Assembly: GCA_004194705.1 (NCBI GenBank)
Contig: SADC01000128.1
Span: forward strand, 62,001 to 126,000
Direction: 5' to 3'
Source: Ditylenchus dipsaci
Taxonomy: Eukaryota; Nematoda; Chromadorea; Rhabditida; Anguinidae
DNA: 64,000 nucleotides
The notes beneath the pieces were generated by a model. The model saw only the letters and a list, made by a program, of their open reading frames with translations. It was not told where the DNA came from and made no database searches. This document shows, in pieces, positions 11,732-22,771 of the stretch; positions within the stretch are counted from its first letter, which is position 1, and the number at the start of each line of letters is the position of its first letter. The position numbers and the translations under genes were made by a program.

Positions 11732-14700
11732 CTAATTATTCCTGTTAGTTTGATACCGCCTAAATGCATTGGATATGAATACAACACGGTCTTCTGTGCA
11801 GTCGAATATTCTCTTGTATTTCTTGAGCTGTTCTTGCAGCACTTCATCTTTTGTTCGATTTCCATTGCAGATTTCCACAAGTCGAGATTCCAATTCTGCT
11901 CTAAGCATTGGTTTGCTCATTTCATAGCCCATTTCATTGTAAGCATCTACTAGAGACAGCCCGAGGAATCCAGGGACAAATCCTGAAATGGCCGTTGGCT
12001 TAATTTACTAGCTATAACTAGCCAAAAAAATTACTTTGGTCAGCGTTTAGAGCAACATACTGTCGTTCCTTGATCTTTTCAATGTGCTCGGCGTGACTGA
12101 AGTGAATCACAATCATAAATACGACTTTAAATAAAAAATAATAACATACGTAGCGTCTGTGCCTATTCCATGTCTGAAAAAATTAGAGAGTCATAGCAAC
12201 GGCACCAAAACTAACTGAAAAAAAATTACTTGTCCATCAGGCCAATCAAGTCCGCTTCAGTCAATAGCAAAGGCGGCTCTGTCTGTCCACTTGCAATTGT
12301 GACACAAATTTTGGTAGGATCTGGTGCAGTTGGTAGCTCGGCATCGTCTAAAAACCATCACAAATTTAGAAAATGGAGAAACTTGTACATCAGTGAACAT
12401 ACCTTGTCCGCCCACTTGTCATAAGTCCAAACGTTAAGGTAGCCCAAATCCTCTGAAAGTGGAATAGAGAACTGAAAAAATTCCAGCTACAGCATACCGA
12501 CTATGAGACCAGTTGCACGGAAAAATTCGCCACCTACTTCCACCTAAAAGACATGTCCAAAAAAATATTTAACCACGAAACTTAAAAAGGGCCATACTCT
12601 GACATCAGTCTCCTGACCTTTGGCATCACGAGAAACACTGGCCAGGAAATGCCTGAATAAATATGTGGAAAAAAACTATATATTTGAATTTACCTCACGA
12701 CAAGCTCATAGACCCTCCACTCCTCGGAATTCGGAATTTCATTTCTAAAATACTAATGCATTGGATTCATACAATAACTACTAATACCTGGTAACATATT
12801 TGGTTGGATGGATCGGTGGGTGGGCTTGGTCAGACTTGTTACCTACAATGGAATGTCTCAGATTTCCATTTTAAAAACGTATAATTAATTTACCGTCTCT
12901 AGGATTAGGAGCACCATTATTCAAGATTCCGGCAGCGAATTCACCCCATTCGAAGCTAACGGTCTGCGCCTCCACTATTTCTCGAAGATTTGAAACTTGG
13001 TAGGTACCTGTTGGTCTCTGTTCTGAAAAAATCAGTAAGCATGAGTATTATCTGTGAAATTTAGAGTCAAGCGTACCTCGGATACGAAATAAGACCTCGT
13101 TGATACAACTTTCAGCAGCAGCCATGACTCGTTTGGCAGTCATTTTGAGCTTCCTGATGCCCTAAATTAAGCTTTAGCTGTAAAAAAGATCAATACAAAT
13201 GACGATACCAGTTTTTCCATTTCAATAGTGTCCAACGGCTGAGGTCTCCACTTGGACTTGGGGTGCTTGTCTACGAGTACGACCTTGGCTTGCTTTGCTT
13301 CTTTGCAGAGTTCATGGATAGCCTGAATTCAGAATGTCAAACTTGATCTCAACATAGCAGTATTCACCCTGGTGGCGTCCATGTCAAAGAGTCTGACCCG
13401 TTCCCAACTAAAGTCAAATTTGTTGTTGAGATCTTTGCCCACTAACTTCCAGAACTGTAATAGAAAGAGGTAAGAGAGCTGAAGTTTTTCTTCAAAAAGA
13501 ACCTGCTCAGAGACAAAGCTTTTGATGGCCTGCAACATAGAGTCACTAATCTAGACAACCCGACAAAATCAAACCTTGTAGCGTTCGACCACAAATCCCA
13601 GTGTTGGAAACTGACCTAAAGATATAAGATTTGTAAAATTAGGCTAGGTAGGAGGTGGAGGCCAGAGACAGTGGCTCCCACAAATATATGAGGTGAGAGA
13701 TCGAGATGGGACTGCATGTAAGGCAGCCTAACAGAAAGAAACTCTCGCAAAGGCATCTAGCATAGGTTCAGAAACCCTTTCCTGCTATTACTGTTCTTGG
13801 TCTGGTTTAATAATTAGTGAACCATGTTTTAAACAACTCGTGTCCCACCTCCAGTTCAGACTCACACAGTCAGACCAAATTCCGTCGGCTTTTGATAAGC
13901 AGATGTTTTTCAGCCCTGGGGCTACCGCTTAACGAGATTCTGCTGGATTCGCAATCTACTTGTAACATGCTACAATAAAAGTAACTCACAACTTCCATAG
14001 CTAATTACTCCATCCAGAATATTTGCGAAATGCTTTTGGAGCTAAACATTTTGGAATGTTCAAAAACCGTTATTGCCGCTTGAAAATATTACGTGCAGGG
14101 TTTGAAGACGAGTGAATGCTGCCCCTATCCTTAGGTCCAGCTCTGTCCTGCAGTCCACGGCGTTTACCTAAGCGGACATTTTACAGATTTGCATACAGGC
14201 ACATAGATGAGCAACAACTTACGATCCTGTCATCCATTCGCACCAGATTTTGCATGGCATTGTTAACGGAGCGAGGCCTAGAAATTCATGGTAGAGGGTT
14301 AGGAATTAAAAAGAATGAGTAAAAAAGTTACGTAATCTCGGAAAACTTGGCTCTGTAAACATCAATTCTTGGGTTGGCCTGCCTGCACACCGAGACGATC
14401 TCCGCTCCAATGTTTTCACCTAAAAAGTTTATTGTGAACAAAATAATGAATATCCAAGAAACATGCTGGACTGTACTCGAGTGATCACAATCGAGGGCGA
14501 ATTTCACTAGTTTTTATACATCTTTCTGGAGGCTAATTGATGTAGTCCATTTTTTGATGTTCTTTCCATAATTTCTAATAAATAGACGGAAAATATCGAA
14601 AGTTAGTCGACTCTTTACAAACCGGCACCCCTGCGGAGCATGCTCGAGTTTTGTTGAATTTATTTGTTGGTCAGCCAAATAAGGATTTTAGAAGTGCTGG

Positions 14701-16303
14701 TTTAGAAAAGTCAACTGTATCTTTACATTTAAAGATCCTATATACATTTTTAGCACACCATAAAAACTGAACTGATATTTAGGTTTATTTTAGTGTGCTT
14801 TGAAACAACCGTAAAAAGCTACAATCGAATTTCATCAGTCAAAATGGCATAAATAATACTCTGGATAAAACTCTGTTTTCCCTCCTAATCACCACCAGAG
14901 GCCAGAATCGGAAGAGTTTGCTTTAAAAAATCCAAAAAAACCGGTACCTTCTCTGTCACAGTCCGTCCATATGATCAATATTGCTGCACTTTTGCTTTCA
15001 GCTCTGAAAATTCAATTTCTTAAACATCTAAATGATTATAAGTATAACCGTGCCAGTATTACCAACCTGAGGTTAATTCAATTCCTGACATGTTGTCGGG
15101 AATGGACCTAATGACTGGAGCAGAGAACAGTGCTGATATATTCCGTTGATCCCAGTTCTTATAGGCCTTATCAAACTCTAATGCGGTTAAATGTCCTGAT
15201 ACACTGAAGTTAAAAATTATTTAGACCAACATACCTATTCATCAACAAGAAAAACCTTGTGAACACTAAAAAAACTAAAATAATTATTGTGGAGACCAAT
15301 GCAAACATACCAATGTTGGATTAGCACCTAAGACATCCCCTTCAAAACAGTAAAGTTTGTTGAATTTGCTGCGTCCTTCCCGGAGTGCACAATGGTTTCT
15401 GGACAGGATGTGTGATATGTGCTTGGCTGCCTTAACAATTTCGGATAGAAGTTAGAGAATGGCCAAGAGCGCTCTAAGTCGATTAGTCCACAGTCAATTT
15501 GTATATAAATTTTTATTATCTCTGAAAAACAACCAATCCACGCAATCCGACCCTGAATTGTGTGCTGAAAATGGTATTTGAGATCAAAATGCTGTTCTGA
15601 CTAACCAGATTGTTAATACTCTGGGTAGGTACCCCTTCCATGGTGATCGACCCCAAAATTTGGGAATTTTTTCTGAATAGGCATACAAATTGTGCTATCT
15701 TCATTAAAAGTAGGTATATAGAAAGATTTGTATAGAGCAAAACCTGGTTTTGACTTATTAACACTTTTAAGGTCGAGGTAGTGCCTCATCCTCCAGGTGG
15801 ACGTCCAGCAGGACAACTTGAGTACTGGCTGAAAGTTTAGCGACAAAAAACCAAATATTTATTTTTACTAACGTACTCAGGGCATTTTTAAGACAATATA
15901 GAACTGTTTTTCTGCTCAATCAGAATGATCCCTAAAATTTGAGGTCGACCAGCTTGGAGTGGGTACCCACCCAGAGTACTGAGATTCTGGTTAGTCAAAA
16001 CAGCATTTTGGTATTAGAAAACCATTTTCAGCACTCAATTTTGAGTTGAATATCGTGGTTTATTTGTTCCCAATAAATAATAAAACTTTTGTGGATGAAT
16101 TGACAGCACGCCGGTCAAGATGGCACTTACATCATTCTTCTCTGCAACACACAAGACCCGTTTGTTGGCTACCATCTTTTCTGTGTCTTTCTTGACTAGC
16201 TTTGCTGTGTTGAGTAGTTCTCCAAGTTCCTTTGATGTTTGAGATGTCTTAGCAGCCCTTTTGGAAGCAAAATTGCGGAAGATTTGGAGCCACAGGATTG
16301 ACG
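11732..16303 (-). CDS. TOP3A: DNA topoisomerase III alpha (type IA), 24 exons
   Basis: Type IA topoisomerase that passes single strands and, with a RecQ helicase, dissolves double Holliday junctions. Exons read from 16,303 down to 11,732. The Toprim start is VLCVAEKND (exon 16,131-16,303), and the acidic site WTDCDRE joins GENIG across the 14,420-14,947 intron. LDLRIGAAFTRLQT lies in 14,093-14,167, and ISYGSC joins QFPTLGFVVER at 13,990/13,615. SKWRPQPLDT is in 13,209-13,322. The active-site segment SYPRTETN spans 13,077-13,161 and 12,894-13,022. HPPIHPTKY is in 12,788-12,842, HGIGTDAT is a 24-nt exon at 12,150-12,173, and MGYEMSKP is in the last exon. The protein ends about 40 residues after MGYEMSKP, so the C-terminal zinc-finger tail of most animal TOP3A is absent here. 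Two one-base homopolymer changes break the frame (A run near 13,110; AAA near 13,000). The start is uncertain: ATG at 16,175 or an upstream extension with a mitochondrial-like sequence. Three long introns host repeats; the rest are about 40-60 nt. Confidence 0.93.
14420..14947. other. TOP3A intron with a degraded repeat insert
   Basis: At 528 nt this is about ten times the usual intron length. It contains a remnant with GGACTGTACTCGAGTGATCA at one side and GTGCTGGTTTAGAAAAGTCA plus ACTGTA at the other, like a worn TA-flanked MITE. It also contains sequence related to the 24,360-24,515 element (CAGCCAAATAAGG). Confidence 0.45.
15540..16048. mobile_element. Hairpin element inside a TOP3A intron
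   Basis: AATTGTGTGCTGAAAATGG...CTGACTAACCAGATTG...ACTCTGGGTAGGTACCC on the left is mirrored by GGGTACCCACCCAGAGTACT...CTGGTTAGTCAAAACAGCAT...CAGCACTCAATT on the right. This makes a long inverted repeat of about 500 bp within the 15,431-16,130 intron. GGTAGGTAC-type sequence also occurs at 21,616 and near 42,650. Confidence 0.6.
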
Positions 16304-16569
16304 CTGAAAAGTGAGTTGGTCGACTATGTAGTAACGGTGAAATTGTAAAATCTAGGAATAGCAATGGATTTTTATCACTCACACCACAGTTTTTCTACAG
16401 AAATTATGCATTATTTTTTGATTGAAGATTTCCGTTAACAAGCTGGTATTTCATCAAAAAGCTCGAATTTCGAAAATTACATCAAAAATTGAAAGAAAAA
16501 TGGCAACGTCAAACTTGAGTGCAGAATTCAGAGGACATACGAACAATATTATAATTAGGACATTTTTTA
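16304..16569. promoter_or_regulatory. Upstream region of TOP3A
   Basis: The stretch between the first recognised TOP3A exon and the next MITE. No TATA box or clear start region can be singled out. An additional 5' exon could lie here, since the frame stays open to 16,382. Confidence 0.25.
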
Positions 16570-17409
16570 CAGTCGAGTCTCCATTAACATACGCGCCAAA
16601 AGTTCGTTCCCGCCTTGGGTCCGACACTTTTTTAACCCAATTTTTTTAATTTTGGTAGTTCTGTTTTGACAGTCTGGGGACGGCTATCGATTACTGACGG
16701 TTAATGAATTTTTTTTTCGAAATTTTTGATCAAAATCGTCAATTTTCAGGACAAAAGTTTCTGGAAATTCGACCCTACTACCAAAATCTCATCCTGAATC
16801 CGAATCCGTTGAGATCAGATCAAAATTTTTTTATAGACTGAGATACCCATAAAATAGGTGAATGGTGCCAAATTCCTGATCCATCTACTCAAAATAGCTA
16901 TATATCAGCCCATAAAAATTATTTCGATCTGATCTTAACGGATTCAGGATGAGAGGTAGAAGTCGACTTTCCAGAAACTTTTGCCTTGAAAATTGACGAT
17001 TTTGATCAAAAATTTCAAAAAAAAAATTCATTGACCGTCGGTAATCGATATTTTACCCAGTCTGTCCCAAATATCGCAAGAATTCCGCTTTTGCGATCGT
17101 TTTTGCAAAAGACAATGACTTTGACATTTAAAAGGCAAAAACTCCCATTAACATACGCTTAAATGCAAAACAGGCGTATGTTATTGGGAGTTTAAATCTA
17201 AAACAGGCGTATGGTAATGGGAGTTTTTGCCTTTTAAATGTCAAAGTCATTGTCTTTTGGAAAACGATCGGCGAAATCGGAATCCTTGCGATATTGGGAC
17301 CAGACTGTCAAAACAGAACAATAAGAATTTAAAAAATTGGGTTAAAAAAAAGTGTCGGACCCAAGGCGGGAACGAACTTTGGGGCGTATGTTAATGGGAG
17401 ACTCGACTG
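16570..17409. mobile_element. Scaffold II MITE, word CATTAACATACGC
   Basis: Ends CAGTCGAGTCTCCATTAACA and TGTTAATGGGAGACTCGACTG, flanked by TA. Next to the word is the box CAAAAGTTCGTTCCCGCC then GGGTCCGACAC, mirrored at the right as GTGTCGGACCCAAGG. The centre holds a second inverted pair of the word (CCCATTAACATACGC / GGCGTATGTTATTGGGAG). The elements at 36,558 and 35,693 share the box but have other words. Confidence 0.8.
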
Positions 17410-17743
17410 TAATTGTCCTTATTTGTAAGACTTTCAGTCGCCATTTTTACTTTTCGGAAAAGTTTGACTGCTTTTTCATTAAAGACATTACTCTTGAAAG
17501 CTAGACATTTTCGTCGGAAAGAGCTGACCCTCCGATACAATTATTTTTGAAAAAACAAATGCCTGCTAAATCATAAGCAGGGCTGCTTTTACAGTCTACC
17601 ATTTGCGGTATTTTGGACTGAGAACCGAAGTTTTTCATACTTTGTTTTGAGTTACCTGGACCTAAATTCAGTTGACCTACATCCCTAATTGTAAGGAAAG
17701 TCAACCTTTTGCGGACCGAAATATAGTTGATGGCTCACACATA

Positions 17744-17917
17744 GGCGTACCCAGGGGGGGGAGCTAGCCGGGCTATAGCCCCCCCCCCCCCCGTCAGGCT
17801 TTTTCTTTTTTTTTTCTTTCTTCTTTATTTAGCTTTTTGTCTTTTTAGCCCCCCCGTTAGGATTTTTAGCCCTTTTAGCACCCCCCCCCCCCCGTTAGAA
17901 AATCCTGGGTACGCCTA
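17744..17917. mobile_element. Short element with GGCGTACCCAGG ends and a 13-14 bp flanking duplication
   Basis: Inverted ends GGCGTACCCAGG and CCTGGGTACGCC enclose runs of G or C, AGCCCCCCC-type repeats and a T-rich centre. TGGCTCACACATA flanks the left end (17,731-17,743) and TGGCTCACACATAG the right (17,918-17,931). This duplication is longer than the 2, 4 or 8 bp of the other elements here. Confidence 0.65.
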
Positions 17918-17931
17918 TGGCTCACACATAG

Positions 17932-18274
17932 TTACTGACAGTTTTCAGTTTGATGCACAGTCACAGACGACTGTGACTCACAGGCTTTTCATATGCACTG
18001 CAAAAGATACCTCATTAACGTGTTATCAATCAAACCACATCTTGTCGGAAATATTTTTAGGAAATTTCAGCTCAACAAAGGCAAAAGCAAAAAAGACAAT
18101 TGTTCACTCGCGACGACACGGTTGACAAAAATACCAGGTACAATAACATGGTCAAAAACAATGCAAACGAACGAAGAATGCAAATTCCATAATTTATTTG
18201 ACAAGAGACAAACAAGACAACAATAAGATATTTCAAGTGAGATTCGGAAATATTGAAATCAATCCAATAGGACA
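17932..18274. other. Region downstream of ZSWIM7
   Basis: Between the MITE and the end of ZSWIM7. An open frame of 77 codons at 17,993 has no recognisable features and I do not call it. Confidence 0.25.
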
Positions 18275-19907
18275 TCACTCAGCAGATTCTGGAATGAAAT
18301 CATTTTCTGGCTCCACTTTGACTGCAACATCAGACAGATTGAAACAGCTCCCTTGAGAATATTTATCATAGTTGCAGTGTCCACCACACGGTCATCCTAG
18401 AAAGAACAATAAAAATTAATATCCCGACTTTAGAGGCGAAAATCGGTAATACCTTCGTGAAACCACAAACTTTGGCGAAGCGAGCTGCCAGGACATGTCG
18501 ACACTGGAAAGTCAGAAAGTGAGACGTCTCCGTTTCAGCCAAGCTTGTAAAACAATACCGTGAATCTCCTCCTTTCCAATATCACTGAAACAATGCGTGT
18601 TGATTGGGGGAAAATTTGGAGCAATTACCTTTCAGGAAATACTCGCACTGGCAGAAGTTGACATCTGGATATATATAGTAGATGTTCTTAGAGAAGCGGA
18701 GGATCTAACCTGAAAGGAGTTTCTCGCTAGGTTATTATAAGAATTGTGGCTTTGGACGATTCAGTGTGTTTAGCTTTGGATAGTGTTGGCTAGCAAAAAA
18801 AATTAGGGCTAGAAAAAGAAGAAACAAGCAAGAAATATTGCAAAAGTGCAGTGACATCCCTGATTTTAACACTCCGGCTCTGCTACACGACTTTTATGGC
18901 TCCTAGCTTAGAATTCACGCTGAGCACAATAGTGAAAAAATTTAAATAAGTTGGTATCTGCGGATCATCTACCCCTTTGAACAATCCAAGTAGAGATTTC
19001 TTCTCATGCAACTTTGAAGGGGAAGATTTCGCTAGTCCTTTAGATCTTTAGCTAGTTTTTTGGTGGTTTCACATTTTTTAATTTTTTAAAACTTAGCTCA
19101 TGGAGGCGCCGGTAGGCGCCTTTTGATCAACTAAATTGGAAAAGAGAAGACAGAGAGAAAAACAAATACTATTGATCAAAAATCTTTCATTCAATTGTTA
19201 TATACCCCTCAACGATATGTCATTAGAAAACCAGTGATCTGCGTTTTATGTCAAATTCGAAATCAAGTCAATCAATAATAAAATTTAGCGAGATCTCCTC
19301 CTTCGCAATTGGATGAGCAGAAATTTCGACTTGGATGGTTCACGTAGGTATATGACCCACAAATACCATTTTTATTCTTTTTTTCGCCATCGTGTTCAGC
19401 GTGAAATTCTGAGCTAGAAGCCATAAAGGTCACATGCCCTAATAATGTTAAATAAGGTGTTATCACTGAAATTGGTTGCATTTTCTAAACTGACTCTACA
19501 AGATCGTACCGTATAGAGGGGGTAGAGTCTTCCTGTAGAATAAAATTGAGAAAAAGGGCGAATTTATGTCAAACCTCATAAACGAATGGAATGACGCCTT
19601 CTTCATCCCTTACTTTCCTGATCCAGCCGGTTTCAGCCAAAGCTAGACCTTCATGAACAACATCACCTATAGCTGAATGCAATCTGAAAATATTCTTTAA
19701 TTCTTAAAATGATTAACTATAAAGAACCAACGTATTCAAGCAACCGAGAAATTTTTGTTGATCGTCCTCATCCATTGCCTTCTGCATCACAGCTTCAGTT
19801 TGGTTGACAAGTGCTTGAAGTTCCCCTGCTATTCTTAGTACTCGAGCATCCACATTTGTAGCTGGAATTTCTTCTATGACTTCTTGCTTCACTGAGACTT
19901 CACTCAT
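18275..19907 (-). CDS. ZSWIM7: SWIM-type zinc finger protein, SWS1/Shu2-like
   Basis: ZSWIM7 (SWS1) partners SWSAP1 and promotes RAD51 filament assembly in homologous recombination. Exons on -: 19,732-19,907, 19,575-19,683, 19,510-19,532, 18,629-18,704, 18,559-18,584, 18,453-18,503 and about 18,275-18,396. The start is MSEVSVKQEVIEE. The N-terminal helical part (FLGCLNTL then HSAIGDVV) aligns with the human LKFLFGS..QALDLVD region. The SWIM motif is split across exons: FCQCEYFLK, then VILERRRF, then TCRHVLAARFAK, giving C-x-C ... C-x-H as required for zinc. The tail (VDTATMINILKG) matches the human segment ending TDILLM. Two one-base homopolymer changes are needed for a continuous frame: CCCCC in exon 3, which restores LYTILRFSK like human VYQVLG, and GGG in the last exon, which gives an acidic tail ending ESAE. 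A 790-nt intron (18,705-19,509) carries repeat-like sequence. The identification rests on the motif order and is fairly secure. Confidence 0.82.
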
Positions 19908-19984
19908 TTAGGTTAGATATCTGAAAAGAAATGAGATAAACTGGTTTTCTGCTACCATTGAGCCTCAACTATTTGCCAAACCAT

Positions 19985-20280
19985 AAAATGTATGGAGTCT
20001 TTTTGCGGATTTCGTTTAAGCTGGTCACACAATCATCCTCATCCGCACCGCATTTTTGCCGCTTCACTCGGCGTTACCATGCGCGTGCGTTATCACCCGC
20101 ATGCGGATGCGGTGCGGATTCATGGTGAACGTAGTATTACACTGGGCGTTTTCTTTGAATTAGTGCCATTTCTTGAATTAGCGCCATTACAATTTTATTT
20201 ATCTCTGCCTGCTTGGTTCATTTTGTTTATTTTGCTAGAAATTACAATTTTTATGGTTCATACCAAAAATAGCGCTAGTG
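19985..20280. repeat. GC-rich CCGCACCGC / GCGGTGCGG palindromic words
   Basis: CATCCGCACCGCATTTTTGC on the left faces GCATGCGGATGCGGTGCGGA on the right, with GTTATCACCCGCATGCGG between. The sequence lies immediately upstream of the ZSWIM7 start and overlaps its likely promoter. It is again built from iterated words and may be one end of a larger element. Confidence 0.45.
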
Positions 20281-20432
20281 TTACACTGGGCTCACCCTGA
20301 GACTGACATAAATTTTTTGATATCAATTGATTCTATCAAAAAGTCTTTCTGACATAAATTCAAACTGACAATAATTTGTCTTGACAAGATTTTTTGAATA
20401 AAGTTGTTTAGTAGTTAAATGTTTATGCAAAT

Positions 20433-21515
20433 TAGAGATGGGCATTTGCGTTTGCCCAATACCAATACCAATATTTTTTGGCCCTCTCTAGACCCAATAC
20501 CAATACCAATATTTCAAAGATGTGGACCCCAATATATTGCCCAATACCAATATTTTTCAAAAAGTCTATTTTTTTACCAAAATATTAAAAAAAAAGTCCC
20601 TAATTCAATCTAATCTCGATTTAGTAAGACACTGGAACTGATTTTTTGGCATAAAGAAACGAAAATTGATCTATTTCGGTTTTCATTAGGTTATTAGTTA
20701 AAATGTGCTCGGAAATCGAAAAATCGAGCAATTTTTAAACTCAAGTTTGTACGAATTAAATTTCGGGCGATCTTAACATTGGGCTAACTGATTTTTGGAC
20801 GAAAAAATTAATGTCATTGCATCAGCTGTCGAATGGGAGAGAAATCATTTGAAATAAATCTTGTTATGGTGTTGCACAATTGTGGAAAAGAAAACTCGAT
20901 TTTGTCAAAAAATCACTTCTGGGTCAAAACTTCTTAACCACCAAAAAGTTTTGAGTATAGGAAAGTATTTTTGTTAAAGGGGTGTGTAATTTAGGTTGCG
21001 AATATTCAAAAAATTTTCTTGAGCGGAAAGCAGGTAAAAACATGTTTCTTATGAAATTTATCTCTGTACGAGAATACTGCTCCAGCATTGACCCTTCTAG
21101 GCAGAGCTCCGTGCTCCCTCTTTCTCTCAATCCTGGTAGAGTATGCTTTCACAAAAAATCAAATTTAAAAACAAATTTGTTCGCATTGATTTTCCGCTCG
21201 AGATAACTTTTTAAATGTTATTGTTAGATTTTCTTTTTCTTTGAAAAAAGACAATTTCAGTGAATCAATGAAATAATAATAAATAAAATTTGTTTAATGT
21301 CATCCGTTAGGCCAAAAAAATGAGAAAATATGAGTGAAAATTTGAAATTTCTATTGGAAAAATTTCATTATTTAGCACCCAATATCTTTGTCAAACCCAA
21401 TACCAATACCAATATTTTCGAAAGTCACCAACCAATATACCAATACCAATATTAACGCCTTTATTTGACCCCATACCCCAATATCCAACCAATATATTGT
21501 TTGTTCCCATCTCTA
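20433..21515. mobile_element. hAT-like element with CCAATACCAATATT words (8-bp TSD ATGCAAAT)
   Basis: ATGCAAAT flanks both ends (20,425-20,432 and 21,516-21,523). Ends are TAGAGATGGGCA and TTCCCATCTCTA, typical of hAT elements. CCAATACCAATACCAATATT is iterated at both ends in the same orientation, not mirrored. The middle (about 20,600-21,350) is unique AT-rich sequence without a credible ORF. Confidence 0.85.
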
Positions 21516-22070
21516 ATGCAAATAATTGGTTTCAAGTTGTTTTTAAACTGTAAAAATCGGGGATTGTGTTTGATAGTACCGAACTTACGATTTCAGCAAC
21601 CTGAACCCCAAAACTTGGGTAGGTACTACCTGGACAGGATATCCATCCCAAATCAAAAATCAAAAACGAAGTTTACCCAAAATTAGAAACACACATTTTT
21701 TTTACATAAATTCTATGGAAAATTGGGTTTGATAGGGCCAAAATTGCAATTTTAAACATCCTAACTCCGAAACCTTGGCTGAGTACCCTTGGTTCAGGGG
21801 AATCGGGGTTTTGGTCTTATCAAACCCAATTCACCACCCGATTTTACGTATGATAATACGATTTTTTTTGAATCTGAGTCAATTTGTTTTAAGCCATCCA
21901 ACTGCTTCTGGAGACCGAAAGGGTTAAAGTGGGTTAGTTGCTTAGTCATATTTCGAAACTAATAAAATCGAAACCCAATACAGCCAAAAAACAAGCCAAA
22001 GTCAAGACAATACCATTTTTCATCAGAATCATTAATTTCGAACAGTTTTTGCTAATATAAGTTTTATTTG
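21516..22070. other. Interior of the 20,289 element
   Basis: Repeat-derived. It contains TTGGGTAGGTACTACCTGG and GTACCCTTGGTTCAGG, related to the GGTAGGTACC sequences in the TOP3A intron hairpin and at 42,460-42,690. No gene. Confidence 0.35.
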
Positions 22071-22187
22071 AAAAAAATCTTGTCAAGAAAAATTATTGTC
22101 AGTTTGAATTTATGTCAGAAAGACTTTTTGATAGAATCAATTGATGTCAGAAAAATTTATGTCAGTCTCAGGGTGAGCCTTACACTG

Positions 22188-22395
22188 GTGTCCTAAAGTC
22201 TTGGCCAATCAACCAGTTGATTCGCCGGTGGGAGACCGGTTGATCAACTTTATCATGTAATTTCCGGTTGATCAACCAGAAATCAATCAACCGGTAAATT
22301 GATGATGTGGTGGTTGATAAAATCCAGGCGTGGACAAAGTGGTGCCATATAACCTCCAACCTCCTCCCCCAATAATTTAAGCTAGGCCTGGTCAG
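22188..22395. repeat. GGTTGATCAACC word array
   Basis: Six or so copies of palindromic GGTTGATCAACC or its halves (AATCAACCAG, CCGGTTGATC) within about 130 bp. The ends are not defined. Confidence 0.5.
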
Positions 22396-22771
22396 CAGAG
22401 TTGTTAACGCCAAAAAATTTTGAAGCCTTCATCTTCAATCCTCAATGAAAAAAATTTTTCTCCTTCATCCTCAATAAAAAAATTCTCCTTCATCCTCAAT
22501 AAAAAAATTCTCCTTCATCCTCAATCCTCATCCTCAATAAAAAAAAATTCTCCTTCATCCTCATCTTCAATCTTCTATAAATCGAAAATAATGAAGACAT
22601 TCGCTTCAATAAATTTGATTGAAGATAGATTGAAGATCTTCAATCCTCAATAAAAAAAATTTCTCCTTCATCCTCGATCTTCAATCTTCAATAAAATCGA
22701 AAAAATAATGAAGATCTTCATCCTCATCTTCATCCTCAACGAAGATCTTCATTGAAGGGTTAACAACCCTG
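22396..22771. mobile_element. hAT-like element filled with CTTCATCCTCAATAAAAAAA repeats
   Basis: Ends CAGAGTTGTTAAC and GTTAACAACCCTG. The flanking 8-bp duplication is CTGGTCAG/CTGGCCAG (22,388-22,395 and 22,772-22,779, one mismatch). Nearly the whole interior is iterated CTTCATCCTCAAT plus an A run, or the mirrored GAAGATCTTC form. Confidence 0.75.

Larger units (their letters stand above)
20289..22179. mobile_element. 1.9-kb TIR element with 8-bp TSD TTACACTG
   Basis: TTACACTG flanks both sides (20,281-20,288 and 22,180-22,187). The inverted ends are GGCTCACCCTGAGACTGACA, followed by several TGACATAAATT-type words over more than 100 bp. No transposase is visible. An hAT-like element has inserted inside (20,433-21,515). 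Confidence 0.85.

Noticed and set aside
17755..17900. CRISPR-like or satellite array from regular C/G runs
   Set aside because: The runs are homopolymers inside a short TIR element, with no regular spacers.
22420..22750. Tandem satellite of CTTCATCCTCAATAAAAAAA
   Set aside because: The repeats are irregular and bounded by hAT-like ends with an 8-bp duplication, so they are element interior and not a free satellite.
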